In this document: piece after piece, positions 1 to 10,700 of the stretch
How the letters are laid out: each line of letters begins with the position of its first letter
Numbering within the stretch: the stretch's first letter is position 1
NCBI GenBank assembly: GCA_014526335.1
Contig: JACTAT010000371.1
Location: 558,001-622,000 of the forward strand
Length of the DNA stretch: 64,000 bases
Direction of reading: 5' to 3'
From: Chrysaora quinquecirrha
Lineage: Eukaryota; Cnidaria; Scyphozoa; Semaeostomeae; Pelagiidae
The notes under the pieces: model-generated
What the model was told of the DNA's origin: nothing
The model's database searches: none
The model's input: the letters and a program-made list of their open reading frames with translations, nothing else
Translations under genes and position numbers: made by a program

Positions 1-1055
1 CATCTTTGTCCTGTCCATCGTCATCAGCATCCACTTCCTCATCGTCAACTTCCGCCTTCTGATTTCTCTGTCCTTCAGCTTCGTCTTCCATGACTGGGGT
101 TTGCTAGTCCATACCAAAGTGATCAAAGTCTTCTTCGTGGAGTATCCACTCCACACATTCGGAAATATTGTGCAGAGCCGAGACACATATGGCACAGATT
201 TTGTTCAAAGGGCAAGCAGATATTGTGTGGTCCATTTTGCCGCAGTTGAAACAACATGACCGTTTACAGCTTCCTGCATTGTGACCGCACTCATCGAATC
301 TACGGCAGGTCTCCCGTTGACCAGTATAGCGAACGCAGAAGGACTCACTTCCAAAATGAATAAACGAAGGGATTGCTTTCCTCAAATTCATGCGTAGGTG
401 GCGAGCTCCATTTTCGCATTCCGAAATATCTGGGTGATGGCCTCGCCGAATGCTCAGAACAAAGCCATATTTCTGTAACTTGCAGACCACTGCGTCATTG
501 TGCAACTCAAATGGTACACTATATACATTTACAAATACAGTTGTAGAAGGCGGATCAAAAATTGCCAATGTTTCCCCAGAACTGACTTTGACAGCAGCGA
601 ATTTCTTTTGTTTGGGGTCTTTGGTAGTGATGATGATGTCGCCATTTGTACTTTTTGCTAATTAAATTGGTCGTATTTCAAAAATTTCCTCACAAATTCC
701 GTAAATTTCTCTTGGCTCCACTTTACAGCCTGCTGGATTACGTAAGGATACAGAATTAGGATGCTTCAATCTGCCAAAGGCACCAGTTGCCATGGGGAAA
801 GCATTTGCTTGAGAATACATGGATAAACGAGACGTTAGAGCAGCAGCAGCAGCATAAGCCATGATGATGTGAATCTTGGAAAACTTTACCACAATAGATG
901 CAATCCAAGATAGAAATTCAGTGAAAAGATCCAAAGTACCCTGCCTGCCAATCAAGTGGCGCCAGGTTATATATAGCACAAACTATATCACCTTTGAACC
1001 CCAAAAACAATGGGGTGAGCTCCTCAGTTTCCGGTTGCAATGCAATCGGGTAGAG
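1..1055 (-). mobile_element. Tx1/L1-like LINE, 5' part, inserted in U2 (LINE F)
   Basis: This is the 5' end of a non-LTR retrotransposon read on the minus strand; it runs off the window start. Its upper boundary is exact: position 1056 is the start of a 25-nt piece of U2 snRNA 5' sequence in the same orientation, so the element begins after about U2 nt 25. The segment 662-1055 is leader or a poorly conserved N-terminal part of ORF1, and 104-660 holds the ORF1 zinc-knuckle region. It is related to the ORF1 at 14300-15392. The U2 junction resembles the published Keno type of U2-specific Tx1 elements; assignment to that exact lineage is inference. Confidence 0.7.
104..568 (-). pseudogene. LINE ORF1 protein with zinc knuckles (fragment)
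   Basis: This is the C-terminal part of a LINE ORF1 nucleic-acid-binding protein, which coats the element RNA. About 154 residues are open. Three Cys/His clusters occur in a row: CRRFDECGHNAGSC, CFNCGKMDHTISAC and CAICVSALHNISEC. The second matches the CCHC pattern C-x2-C-x4-H-x4-C. The part before them (NVYSVPFELHNDAVV, then a VRYTGQ motif) aligns by eye with ORF1 of the LINE at 14.3-15.4 kb, which has SIYNAPYELENDVIV and VRYGNQ in the same order. The start is an internal Met; the true N-terminus should lie further upstream on the minus strand. Confidence 0.65.
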
Positions 1056-1080
1056 CTTAGCCAAAACGTAGAGAAGCAAT
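1056..1080 (-). ncRNA. U2 snRNA, 5' fragment (25 nt)
   Basis: Read on the minus strand, the segment matches the first 25 nt of U2 with small changes (ATTGCTTCTC, then TTTTGGCTAAG). The full copy at 38343-38527 has ATCGCTTCTC and TTTTGGCTAAG. The upstream flank (1081-1224) also matches the flank of the full copy, so this is a real array member. Similarity stops abruptly at the LINE boundary. Confidence 0.8.
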
Positions 1081-1224
1081 AACGAACTAGTCTTTGCTTC
1101 TCACCACGTCTCCACACGTGTTGCAATCACACGTGGGTGCAGGACAGCGACACGGAATTGCCAGTCCATGTGTGCAATACCTGGCTACGTCGGTTGAAAA
1201 GAAAGACTGGAATTGCAAAAAGTG
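1081..1224 (-). other. Spacer between 5S and U2
   Basis: This spacer is about 85-90 % identical by eye to 38528-38671, which occupies the same place between 5S and U2 in the other array copy. It contains GCAATCACACGTGGGTGCAG-like sequence and should hold the U2 promoter (distal and proximal sequence elements). I did not identify a proximal sequence element with confidence. Confidence 0.65.
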
Positions 1225-1344
1225 AAGCCTACAACACCAGGTGTTCCCGGGAGGTCACCAATCTAGGTACTGACCTGGCCCGATCATGCTTGACTGCGGT
1301 GATTGGATGAGAACCGGTATATTCATGGTGATATGGTCGTAGGT
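1225..1344 (-). rRNA. 5S rRNA (full length, possibly decayed)
   Basis: The minus strand reads a complete 120-nt 5S sequence, from CCTACGACCATA at the 5' end to GGTGTTGTAGGCTT at the 3' end. The internal control region is recognisable (AGTCAAGCATGATCGGGCCAGG, then GGTGACC). It differs from the partial copy at 38672-38756 at several places, for example TACCTAGATTGGTGACC against TACCTGGAGGGGTGACC, so one or both may be pseudogenes. It lies between a U1 fragment and a U2 fragment in the same orientation, showing that 5S is part of the snRNA repeat unit. Confidence 0.85.
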
Positions 1345-1746
1345 GAAAGCTAGAGGGCAGAATGTGCATGACACTACAGGCTAGAGACGCAGAAGTGTGC
1401 ACATGCACAGGTACGTATACTGCTTGATGCCTACAAAGTGGGTTGATGGGGGTAGATCTTGGTGGGTGTGCAGTGCTGCTGAGAAGGTGTTGCATTCGTG
1501 GAAGCCCAGCTTGCTCTTAAATAGTGCTGCAAAGGATGGGCTTCCGGTTGCAGCTGTACGAATGTGGGAAATATTGGTGCATCTTCCAGCATCTAGAGCA
1601 GAAGATGTGGAAAGTGGCAAACAGTCGGTAACTTGCACACTATTTCGCAGAGTAAGGGAATTTTTGTTTCGAGAGATGCCTGGTATCTGGCAAACCGTGG
1701 TGGTGTGCTGACATGTGTGCAGAATTTTACATTAGGACTATTGGAA
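1345..1746 (-). repeat. U1 3'-flank / U1-5S spacer; related copies at 59.5 and 62.6 kb
   Basis: This segment follows the U1 3' end on the minus strand and precedes 5S. Its U1-proximal half (about 1545-1746) recurs in inverted orientation at about 59540-59760 and 62630-62850, with shared strings such as GCTGTACGAATGTGGGAAAT and AGAGATGCCTGGTATC. The block next to the U1 end (CATTAGGACTATTGGAAGGGGAC on the plus strand) also recurs at 16526-16548, so it belongs to the U1 repeat rather than to a transposon. Confidence 0.6.
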
Positions 1747-1885
1747 GGGGACTAGCGCGAACGCAGGTCCTCACTACCAGAAATTGTACGGTCGAGTTAC
1801 CAACGTTTGTTGTAATCGCAGGGGTCAGCCAAACCGTAAAGGCAATGTAAAGGCCTTGCCCTGAAAGAAACTCCTTGTTGATCAA
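1747..1885 (-). ncRNA. U1 snRNA, 5'-truncated by a LINE
   Basis: The minus strand matches U1 snRNA from about nt 26 to the end. Visible landmarks are the TGATCA region of stem-loop I, CTGACCCCTGCGATTAC, an Sm-like site AATTTCTGG and the 3' stem GCGTTCGCGC. The 5' arm that pairs with splice sites is missing. In its place is a run of nine A's (minus strand) that ends the LINE at 1886-2525. The gene is therefore split by retrotransposition and cannot make functional U1. Confidence 0.85.
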
Positions 1886-2525
1886 TTTTTTTTTGTTGGA
1901 GTCTGGCCAATGCCAGCACCCGTCTAATATACTAAATCAAAAATATATACAAAAATTTTAACTAAAAAATAAACTAACTAAATAATTATTAAAAATTGAT
2001 ATATGGTGTATGTGAATACAAATTGAGATTTACAAATTGATTGAAAACATTATTCAACCCTCTTAGAGTTTAAAGTCTACAGAAAATTGATCGGGGGGTA
2101 AGACTTTGCAATACTCGCGGGTATACAAGAGAGAATGTTATCGGGATCTTTTTTCGTAAAGTTGTCTCCTACGAGCTCTTGAAGGCAAGACACGGGAGAA
2201 ATCCGGGGAAAGTTCGTAAGTCACGTCTTGAACAAGAGTAACTCCTGCATCGATCCATAAGTGTACAGATAGGAGTTTGTCTTCTGCTATTAAAGAGTTG
2301 TCAAACAAAGGTTCGTTGAAAATTTCAACAGCAGGATTTGGATTAGATCGTTTGTTATTGCATAAGTTCAGATGGGATTTGAAAAGCGATTGATAGAAAC
2401 AAGGCAATTTATTAATTTGTCTTGTGTTAAGAAAACATTTCAAAACATTAGCCCCAGCATTAAGGTCTTTGTATTTTCCGAGGAAATGGTTGAATAGGGT
2501 TTTAACAGCATCAACAGCCGAGATG
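1886..2525 (-). mobile_element. Tx1/L1-like LINE 3' end inserted in U1 (LINE G)
   Basis: A 5'-truncated non-LTR element on the minus strand. Its 3' end is an oligo(A) run (plus strand T's at 1886-1894) directly followed by U1 sequence. The open frame 2443-2138 ends a LINE pol protein: PLFDNSLI then AGVTLVQDVTYE parallels PIFDNYFT then TLRDICYE in the U1-inserted LINE at 16.7-26.5 kb. Coding similarity extends up to about 2525, where Tc1-like sequence on the other strand begins. Segment 1895-2137 is the 3' UTR. Confidence 0.7.
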
Positions 2526-2529
2526 GAAA

Positions 2530-3245
2530 GGTATTCTATCAGAAAAAGACAAATCTCTGCGGAGGAAATATTCTATCCAGAAGCTGAAGAATTACAACCA
2601 ACAGTTCTGGAACGAAGAAATTCTGTTGTATTTAGATGCGGTGTCTTTTGTACACAAAAACAACCCACATAGAGAAAGCTTAAGGCCGAAAGCGGGAATT
2701 CTCAGCAAGCCAAACGTAGGGCTAATTGTCACAGCCAAGGGATCCAAAGATTTGGCAGGGGGGAGACGACTTCACCTCCTTGTTGCCATTTCGTATGGAA
2801 GGGGGATTGTTCTTATAGAGGAGTATGAGAAGATGACGGGACAGTATTTTGCTGGTTTCATTTGCAATACCCATGGACCAGCTTTAGATGAATTAAGTGA
2901 CAATAACAACGCAACTAAAGACAGATTGTTTGTAATGGACAATGATCCTTTGCAGACAAGCAAAGCTGCGATGGAAGCCCTTAGTGATATACAGGCCACA
3001 TTAATCAAAATACCACCCCGCTCTCCAGATTTAAATCCTATCGAAAATGTCTTCAGCAATGTCAAAAAGAGCTTGACAGGCAAGCCCTTGAACAAAAAAT
3101 AGTTCGAGAGGATTTCCATACATTCAAATCCCGCGTGAAGGAGACGCTAAGGAAATTCGACATCGACCTCATAAACAATACGATAGGAACAATGACGAAA
3201 AGACTTTCAGAAATTCACCGTACTAAGGGAAATAGAACGAAATAC
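2530..3245 (+). pseudogene. Tc1/mariner-like transposase, N-terminally truncated
   Basis: This is the DDE_3 catalytic half of a Tc1/mariner-superfamily transposase, which cuts and pastes DNA. The triad motifs are in order: YLDAVSF (first D, about 2630), FVMDNDP (second D, about 2930) and PDLNPIENVF (third acidic pair, about 3030). Upstream residues around QKLKNYNQQFWNEEILL are open in the same frame. After KKSLTGK there is a frameshift near 3087, and the C-terminus continues in another frame to RTKY and a stop at 3245. The helix-turn-helix DNA-binding N-terminus is absent; the sequence is replaced by LINE G before 2530. I found no terminal inverted repeats, so this is a dead fragment. Confidence 0.75.
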
Positions 3246-3995
3246 TGATAATTTTCCTAAAATTAAATTGTAACACATTAAATGCAACATATTCTTGTAA
3301 AAATCATGCAAACAAATACTAAATCACAAGTTTCCTAAACTGTTCTACTTTCATTTCATTTCAATAACGTGCTGTGTTCTCATTCAATCACTTCCGCATA
3401 GCATGATAACAAACTGATTGCTGTCTGCAGTGCTGCTGTACTGAAATTCGAGTGTCAAAGAATCCCCAATGGTTTCCACCCTCTATTTCGAGTTTCAGGC
3501 CCCTCGTACATACTCCTATTTCAATGAATTATTATAATAGAAACACTGAGGGGTGCACAGGGATATGTTTTCAAAATTAAGCAATTTTATTTGTAGATAT
3601 TTAAGTCCATCGCGCTGTAAATTGCAAAAAGGATAACTGCTCGCTTAAAAGAATAGATTAGAGTATAGTCATATGATATTTTATTCTAGCAGCTTTCTGG
3701 GCAAAAATTCCCAAAATTATAGTCTAGCCATTTAACTTAGGGAGTTACAAGTTTAGAAAACAAATCTGATGCTACATCTACACCCATAAATAGAAATAAA
3801 ATGAACAAAAGACAAGAATAAGAATGTATTTCAATTTCTCAAAGTATACAATTTAGGTGCAAACCGTTGACTTTAGTTCAACATTCAATTCAATTCATAT
3901 AATTACTTTTGGGTTTATAAGAATTCAAGCTGTAAATTTGAACTACATTTAAACATCATGGAAACTATATGTATCTGATTCATCTAACTAGAGTC
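3246..3995. other. Non-coding stretch, nothing recognised
   Basis: AT-rich sequence without a supported ORF or recognisable repeat. It lies between the Tc1-like fragment and the Rep pseudogene and may contain the decayed 3' end of either. Confidence 0.5.
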
Positions 3996-5269
3996 TAAAA
4001 CCAGCTTCGAAAAACAATGACCACAGGAAGGAACATTCTTCTGATCTTCTGGGTTTATCTGATGGGTGAATTTAAATAGTTTCCAGCGAACCGCCATCAT
4101 TTCGGTTTCTCTCTCATCCATCACGCCACCTTTGATAAGCACAATGGGACCTTTAGACGTAGCAAAAATGGGGGTATCTTTCTCGAATTTTATGTCCTTA
4201 CTGTAGGTAGTTTTTGGGGCTGCAAATGTACTGTGTGACCTTCCAAAAGCAGCAACATGTCATTCCATGGTCAAATTTGAGTTTTGTACCTGAAATCGTT
4301 TAGGAAAATCACTTCTTTGTTTTCGACACCAAGCCAGGCATACGTACAACTGGCTGGTGACAGAAATGCATTGTAAACGACTCTTAATGGGTCTAAGATG
4401 AAAGTTTTACCACAGTTTGTAGGCCCTGTTATCATTATGTTGACGCCCTTGCCACGACCCATTCCAAGCAGTTTCAAAATACTTTGAGAAAACAGTACGG
4501 TATCTATAGAATTGTTCGCCAAGATTTCCATCGCACATTTCATCCATTCGCAAATACACTCCTTCTTTAGTTCATCTCTTAGAATTTCTATGCGGCTCAT
4601 TCTTGATCTTTTGAGATGTTCTGTTGAGGTCTCAATTTCCCAAACTGTATTTATGAGTTCTTCTATTTTCTTCATTCCTCGATTGATGACGAATTCATAC
4701 CACTGTGCGTCTCCTCTTGCCTTCTTGTCTTACCATTAGTTCAAAGCGAGTCTTGATATCGTTTTTCAGCACCATCGATGATACAACGAGGTTGGTCAGT
4801 CGCTTCTTCTTCTTTGCAGCCTTGCACTTTTCTTTGATGCTGACAGCGTTTTCGGTTTTCCACCTCCGCAGGGTAATCTGGACTTTTCACGAATTCGTGT
4901 CGCTGTGACGTATGTAAATGCACTGTAATACCCTGCATGTCCAGAAAAATTGACAGCGATTCCATATTTCTCGTGGATGAATTTTCTTGCGTTCTTCCAT
5001 CGCTGCAGCTTCGAGAACATTAAGCACATGTGAAAATGATCTCCACAATCTTCGTGTTTCTCCATACTGCAAGCCCACTGAGTAATCGTAGCTGCTTGAA
5101 TGGCAACAAATGATTCTACAATGGCTGAGGCAAATGTCTCTCTGCTGAAATTCTTTGTATCAACCTGACTATATGTAACGATGTACACTTTTCTTACTGC
5201 ACTCACAGGTGAACTCATAACTTTGACTTCCACTTCTGCTTCAATTGTTGATGCTGATGCCATTGCCAT
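3996..5269 (-). pseudogene. Rep-like protein: HUH endonuclease plus SF3 helicase (endogenous viral/mobile Rep)
   Basis: This gene combines a rolling-circle endonuclease with a superfamily-3 helicase, the architecture of Rep proteins of parvovirus-like and CRESS-type replicons. In 5269-4796 I see an N-terminal beta-strand motif (VYIVTYSQVD), the HUH metal site as HFHM at about residue 93, and a candidate catalytic tyrosine region (GYYSAFTYVT, about residue 122). In 4675-4271 the Walker A motif GPTNCGKTF and Walker B motif EVIFLNDF are clear. A further segment (down to about 3996) continues in another frame with DTPIFAT and CGHCFSKL motifs. It is broken by a frameshift near 4850, a stop before 4675 and a frame change near 4271. 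I recall related uncharacterised proteins in cnidarian genomes (unverified). Origin from a virus or a transposon cannot be decided here. Confidence 0.75.
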
Positions 5270-5329
5270 AGTAATAAGCTCTTGAGCAGTTCGCTAAAAA
5301 TTGCTTCTTTGATTTGCAAGTGTGAACAG

Positions 5330-6125
5330 TTTATCTATCTAAATGAGATTTCTCTGTATAAACACTTGCACAGGAAAAAATGCTCAAAAATAGAATACAG
5401 GTGACAATGTGCCCTTTCCTTACATTATTTTAAATTTTCCTCCCCAGACAGGCGTTCCTGCACGTCTTTCCTCCCTCCTTACAATACTTCCGTGCACCCC
5501 CTGCTGGAGGGCGTGATCCGGCAGTAAACACACAAGTCTGGCAATATGTTTCATTTCGAAAAAAGATAAAAATATGGTATCATGCATAATCAACACGTTT
5601 TGACGAAATTTTTCTCTTCGTTCACTCTGAGAATCATTTTTCATTCATTCAAAATAACCTTGTCATCTTCAGAATAAAAAATCCAACACTAGTTCCCAGA
5701 CACCTATGGTAACTCTGTTCTTTGGCTACATTGATACCGCGTATAAAGGTCTTATTTCATTTATGCATATATATAATAAGGTATTACAGAGATTGTTTCA
5801 ACATATGCAAGTAAAAAAATGTCATTTAATCATTGTCTGCTACAGCAGATGCCTTGCCTTATGTCAACGTATCCATTTATCTCCCCTATCTATGAATTGT
5901 GACGTCATTAGATATACCTACTGATGTTATAGAGCAAAATTATTGCCATATACGAATTCTCCGCCCAAAAATACCCCTAAATGCAATGTTTTAACCATCT
6001 GATCAAAAATACGATTTTCAGCTTTCAGACAATGCCTGCCAGAATTTGTTGGAACACCCATCATATTTCAAGCCTTTTTCCCATGAAAGAGTGGTTACGA
6101 TTCCAAGCACAAATCACGGACTCAA
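5330..6125. other. Non-coding stretch, nothing recognised
   Basis: Short ORFs here have no recognisable motifs and no neighbouring gene structure. No repeats or RNA genes were seen. Confidence 0.4.
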
Positions 6126-6257
6126 TCCCCCCTCCCCTGAAAACAATGTTGTTTTGTTATGTCGAAGGGTGCTACTGCGTGATTTGAATGTTGATATGCA
6201 CCTGAAAAGGTTTTATCATACAGTAAACAAACATTGTTTTCAGAGGGGGGAGGGGAG
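6126..6257. repeat. MITE-like inverted repeat (about 130 bp)
   Basis: The left arm CCCCTCCCCTGAAAACAATG (within 6126-6150) returns in reverse complement at 6229-6257, with a C/G-run length difference. The whole element could fold into one hairpin with a loop of about 80 nt. It lies next to the truncated end of the LINE at 6295. No target duplication is certain. Confidence 0.45.
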
Positions 6258-6294
6258 TTGTTACGTTGAGTAGAATATTCAATCTAGCGTTCCA

Positions 6295-7457
6295 AGTATT
6301 CTGCAAGGCATTGTAGCATCAGATACAAAAACAGTAGTGTCATCTGCATATTGCGACATTTTTATACAAGAGCCAGGAATAGGGAGACCTTTAATATCAT
6401 TATTACTTCTTATAACGTTACCTAGACTTTCTAGCAACAAGAACAATCAAAGGTGGAGAAAGAGGACACCCTTGGCAAACACCACGAGATTCAGCAAAAG
6501 ATTCAGAAAAGTGACCATCATTTAAAACACATGAGTAGACTTTGGTATAAAGAACACGAATAAAACCAATGAATACAGGGCTGAAAATCATTTTATGAAG
6601 AACTTTAAAAAGAAACTCATGATTAACTCTGTCAAAAGCCGTCTCTTGGTCCAGTTTTAGAACACCACAAGATAACTGTTTCTGCTTCATGTACTCGAAA
6701 GCATCCCTAACACGATACAAGTTATCAAAAATGCTACGATCAGGAACACTACAAGTTTAGTCAGGATTTGTAACTAATGGAAGAAGAATTTTAAGATGAT
6801 TAGCCATAGCTTTTGCTATAATCTTATAGTGGACATTCAAAAGTGAGATTGGACACCAATTCTTACATTCAAGTTTATCACCAGACTTAAATATCAAGCT
6901 GATAATAGCTAATCTCATGGATCCCGAAAGGAAACCATCTTGAAGAAAAAAATTAACAAGATCAGTGAAATCATTACCAATAATGTCCCAAAAAGAAACA
7001 TAGAACTCCATTGGGAGCCCGTCATTACCAGGAGATTTACATGATTTCATTGAAGATAATGCAGCATAAAGTTCCTCTTTGGTAAAGAAATCTTCCAAAG
7101 ACGATTTTTGAGAGTCAGACAGCTTGAAAGAAATACTAGAAAGCAATACTTCCTGATCTTTAGCAGTACACGGTTCAGAAGAAAACAAATTATAATAAAA
7201 AGAAGCTAATCTCTGCAGTATTCCTCTACAGTCCTTAATAATATGACCATGCTCATTTTTTATGGCATTAATAAGGTTTCGTTCCTGACGCATAGATTCT
7301 AAATAATAGAAATAGCGATTTGATTTTTCATTCTCATAAAAAAATCTGTCTTTGCTTCTAATTTGGGCACCTCTAATAGACTCATTATCCAGTTTATTAA
7401 CTTCGTCTCTTAATGTGTTAATATTATCTACCTGACGACTTTCTTGCATAATACGAA
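6295..7457 (-). pseudogene. LINE A reverse transcriptase domain
   Basis: The reverse transcriptase part of LINE ORF2, which copies element RNA at the nicked target. Residues 7449-6757 cover the linker and fingers (KSPGNDGLPMEFY, LIFKSGD, NWCPISLLNVHYKIIAKAMANHL). Residues 6720-6418 cover the palm with LKLDQETAFDRV (first catalytic Asp) and GVCQGCPLSPP. A further segment near 6350 carries YADD. The LDQ-x-AFDRV form is typical of the L1/Tx1 group. The domain is broken by a stop near 6757 and a frame change after GCPLSP, and it is cut off before the thumb and the C-terminal zinc finger. Confidence 0.8.
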
Positions 7458-7466
7458 TTTGTTTTT
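7458..7466. repeat. MULE target-site duplication, left
   Basis: TTTGTTTTT, identical to 13205-13213. Together they flank the TIR tips; removing one copy restores the LINE reading frame. Confidence 0.85.
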
Positions 7467-7702
7467 GAGCTCATGAGCCAAAACTGAGCAAATTTTTAAG
7501 CAAGCTGACTGGCGTCTCATGCATCTTTACTTATGTTTACTGAGCCGTCCATCTCGTGCCTCATAACAAAGGAGCGTATTAAATAGAGGGGGTTGGCTCG
7601 TGGCTCATCAGGTCAGAAACCAATGTTATGAGCCAGCAGACCAAGTCCAGACGGGATGCCGTCGTTACGAAGCCTCGTTTGTGATTCCAAATCTGGCTTG
7701 TG
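7467..7702 (+). repeat. MULE left terminal inverted repeat
   Basis: It is the reverse complement of about 12909-13204 with scattered mismatches and a deletion at the tip. The inner part appears to hold the first coding exon of the transposase (7628-7711). Confidence 0.85.
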
Positions 7703-10700
7703 GAACAAGAAGTAAGAATAAACTGAATGCAACATTTTTATTATAAATTCAACATTCTTTAACTGACCTTGTTTTTGTAATCTTTGCTATCTATAAATAA
7801 TCCCCAGAAACTATTATAGGCTACTTAAGTCCTAAGAGTAAACACTATACAGTGTCCAAACTTTGCCTGCTGAATAAAAGACAATTCATAATAAACTGTG
7901 TCAGGAAAAAAAATCATGAAATCACAAAATTCCACTTTTTTAGTTAAGATACTCTGAATTGAAAGTGAAAGAAATATATCCATACTAGTTTTCCTTAAGT
8001 TAAGAAACCATATATTTGCTTAAGAGCAAGTTTCTGATAAATGAGTTTATTAACCCGATTTCATTAAATTTCATGTACACTTTTAGAGCCTGACAGCACT
8101 ACAACAACTGAAAACTTTGAGGAGCCATCAGAGCAAGGATCAGCAGTCTCAGATGTCACAAACTCAGCCTTGGGTAGCAATTCATATCATACTGGACAAC
8201 ATGACCAAGGAATTAATTCTCCATTGCAACAACTAGATGTCTCAGAAAGAATAGTCATCTCTGACAGTGATGAATCATCTTCACCAATATCACCTCTCTC
8301 ACCTATCTTGCCTCTCTCACCTCTTTTGCCGTTTCAAGCATCAGATTCTGAAAATCAATCACTCTCTTCTGTTGGCTATGACTTCCCCAGGTAATTTTAA
8401 TTTAAAACAACATCAAATAACATTGAACATCTTTGATTTGATTGAACAAAATTATTAGCATGTAAATGATCAATGCCACTTGCAGAATGTTTAGTCATCT
8501 ATGTATGATAATACATAGATTTTGAGGTGTTCAGACCTACATTAGTCAGGCAAAAATGTTAAACATTTCATTTCAAAAAAATAGACCCAGCAACTATGTT
8601 CTCTTTTAGTCTTATTTGCCCATGTCAGTTGTTACATGTTTGATTGTAATATTCAGATGTGAGTAGTATGAATAAATGAATAAAATTTTATCAAGTTAGA
8701 CCTCAGAGAAAAAGCAGTCAACACCTGCTTTGAAGTTGATGGTGAGGAAAATTTATTGTCATCATTAAACATGGAAAAGAAGGGGCTCAATATTTTCCCT
8801 TTACAATATGTACTTTGACATATACTCAATTATTTCTCACATTCTGGATGGATCCAAGTTCTACAAATTTAACTGTGGTGTACTGTTCTGTTATAAGCAC
8901 CCCCCCCCCCCCCCAACTGACTGTATTAAGTTTACTTTTCTTGGGTGCATGAAGTAACTTTTCACCAACCTTTTTCTTAAATCACTTAAAGACATCATCA
9001 CACTTTTACGAGAGTCCCCCCCCCTAAAGCCTATTTCTTCCAGGTGCATGCTAATATAACAGCCAAAGTACCTGTACACAAATAACTTTCATTGCAGCTT
9101 CAATGGTGGACTTACTGAAGATGAGGCAATTGAGAAAGCAATCAGAGAAAGCCTACAGAAAGAGGACAAGAGGTGAGACACAATTTTCTTAACCCACTAA
9201 TGAAATGATAGCACAGGTGTGCTTCAAAAGTAAACAAAGCAGCATCCCTCCCCAACATATCTTTAATGTATCTTAGTTGCTTTCCTAGTCAAAAATAGTT
9301 TACCACCACTGATATTAGGTTATTTTTATAGAATTTGAAATTTTATCTGATGGTGCCAATGTAGAATAGTGGTTGAATGGGATTTTCCTGCTTTGCAGAT
9401 ACCCATTTTGATTTGATGTGTTAACATGGGTAGGATAGAAAATGTGGCATGGGCAGTGGCTGCCCTCCATTGCATGGCATTGTAAAATGTGAACAAAATC
9501 TTTCCTTTTCCAAAACCCTCTATGTTAAGGCCGGTTTATGTGAAACTATTGTAATGGTCTCCTTCAAAATCTTTAACAGCATCTGTAGTTTACTGTAGAT
9601 TTATATCAGGCATTCTTTTATGTCTTACATCTAATATCTAATGAAGATTTATAATATAGATATTTTGCCCTTTCTTTCCAGAGTTGATGCAGAGAGTACA
9701 ACTGTTAAATCATCATCATTTCAAGACCGAGGTATACTACTGCCTGAATTTTGGAATGATGTTACTCCAACTCCTGTTGCAAGATTGCCATTTGATATTG
9801 ATGGTCATAAGATGTTCATTATCAAAGAAGGAACTGAAAAGAAATGGATGCAATGCAAAGATGGTCGTCCTTGGACAAAGAATAACCCATCCAAGCGCAG
9901 TGGCTTTAGAGGTGTGCGGAGAATTTTCCACTGTGGTGGCTCTCCAGTTTGTCCAAATGACAGGTGCCCACATCTCAGGGAAACTAACAATGTCAATAGA
10001 TCAAACTTTGAGAAGGTAAAGGGAGCAGAAATGACCCTGGTCTGTGCATGCTGTGGCTCAAACTTGGAAAATGTTGAATGCAATGCTCGAAAGGTGGTTG
10101 AGATGCAAGAAAATAGCAAGGAAATTTGTGTCTACCATACAGGGAGCCATACATGTATTCCCAAAAGGTTAATGGGAGCAGAACTTGCAGATAGAGCTCT
10201 GAAATCATTTGCTTCCTCAAAATCTTTGAAACCAGAGATCTTTGTTCGAGATGAAATCTCTAAAGCTCTTGAAGATAAAGATATGAATATGGAAGAGGTA
10301 CTAAATGTAGCAGAGCAGTTAGTTGATACAAAGAAAGTGTCTGCCCAAAAAGAGAAAGCAGGGAAGATGGCAAATCCCTTTGGCCACAGTTTTGCTGCTA
10401 TTGCCAAATACCGAGAAGAAATTAAAAACAAAGACCCATTCTTTGTGTACGAGTGTAATGATCGAAATTTAAATGGAAAACCAAGCTTTGTCTTCAAAAG
10501 CAGCAGAGCACAGCTGGAACTCCTTGTAAAAATGGACAAGGAAAATGTTGGTGTGTTGTCCAGTGAATATGTCTTTGTTGATGCAAAGGCTGATCGCTGC
10601 AAGGGATTTAAAACTGTTACGCTATGGGTTTATCACCCACTCTTGAAGCAAATAGTAAAGTTGGCAACTTTTGAGTGTGAGTCAGAAAACAAGGAAAACT

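Noticed and set aside
1056..1344. A 5S-derived SINE
   Set aside because: The 5S is followed by a conserved spacer and U2 in two places and has no SINE tail or target duplication; a gene array explains it better.
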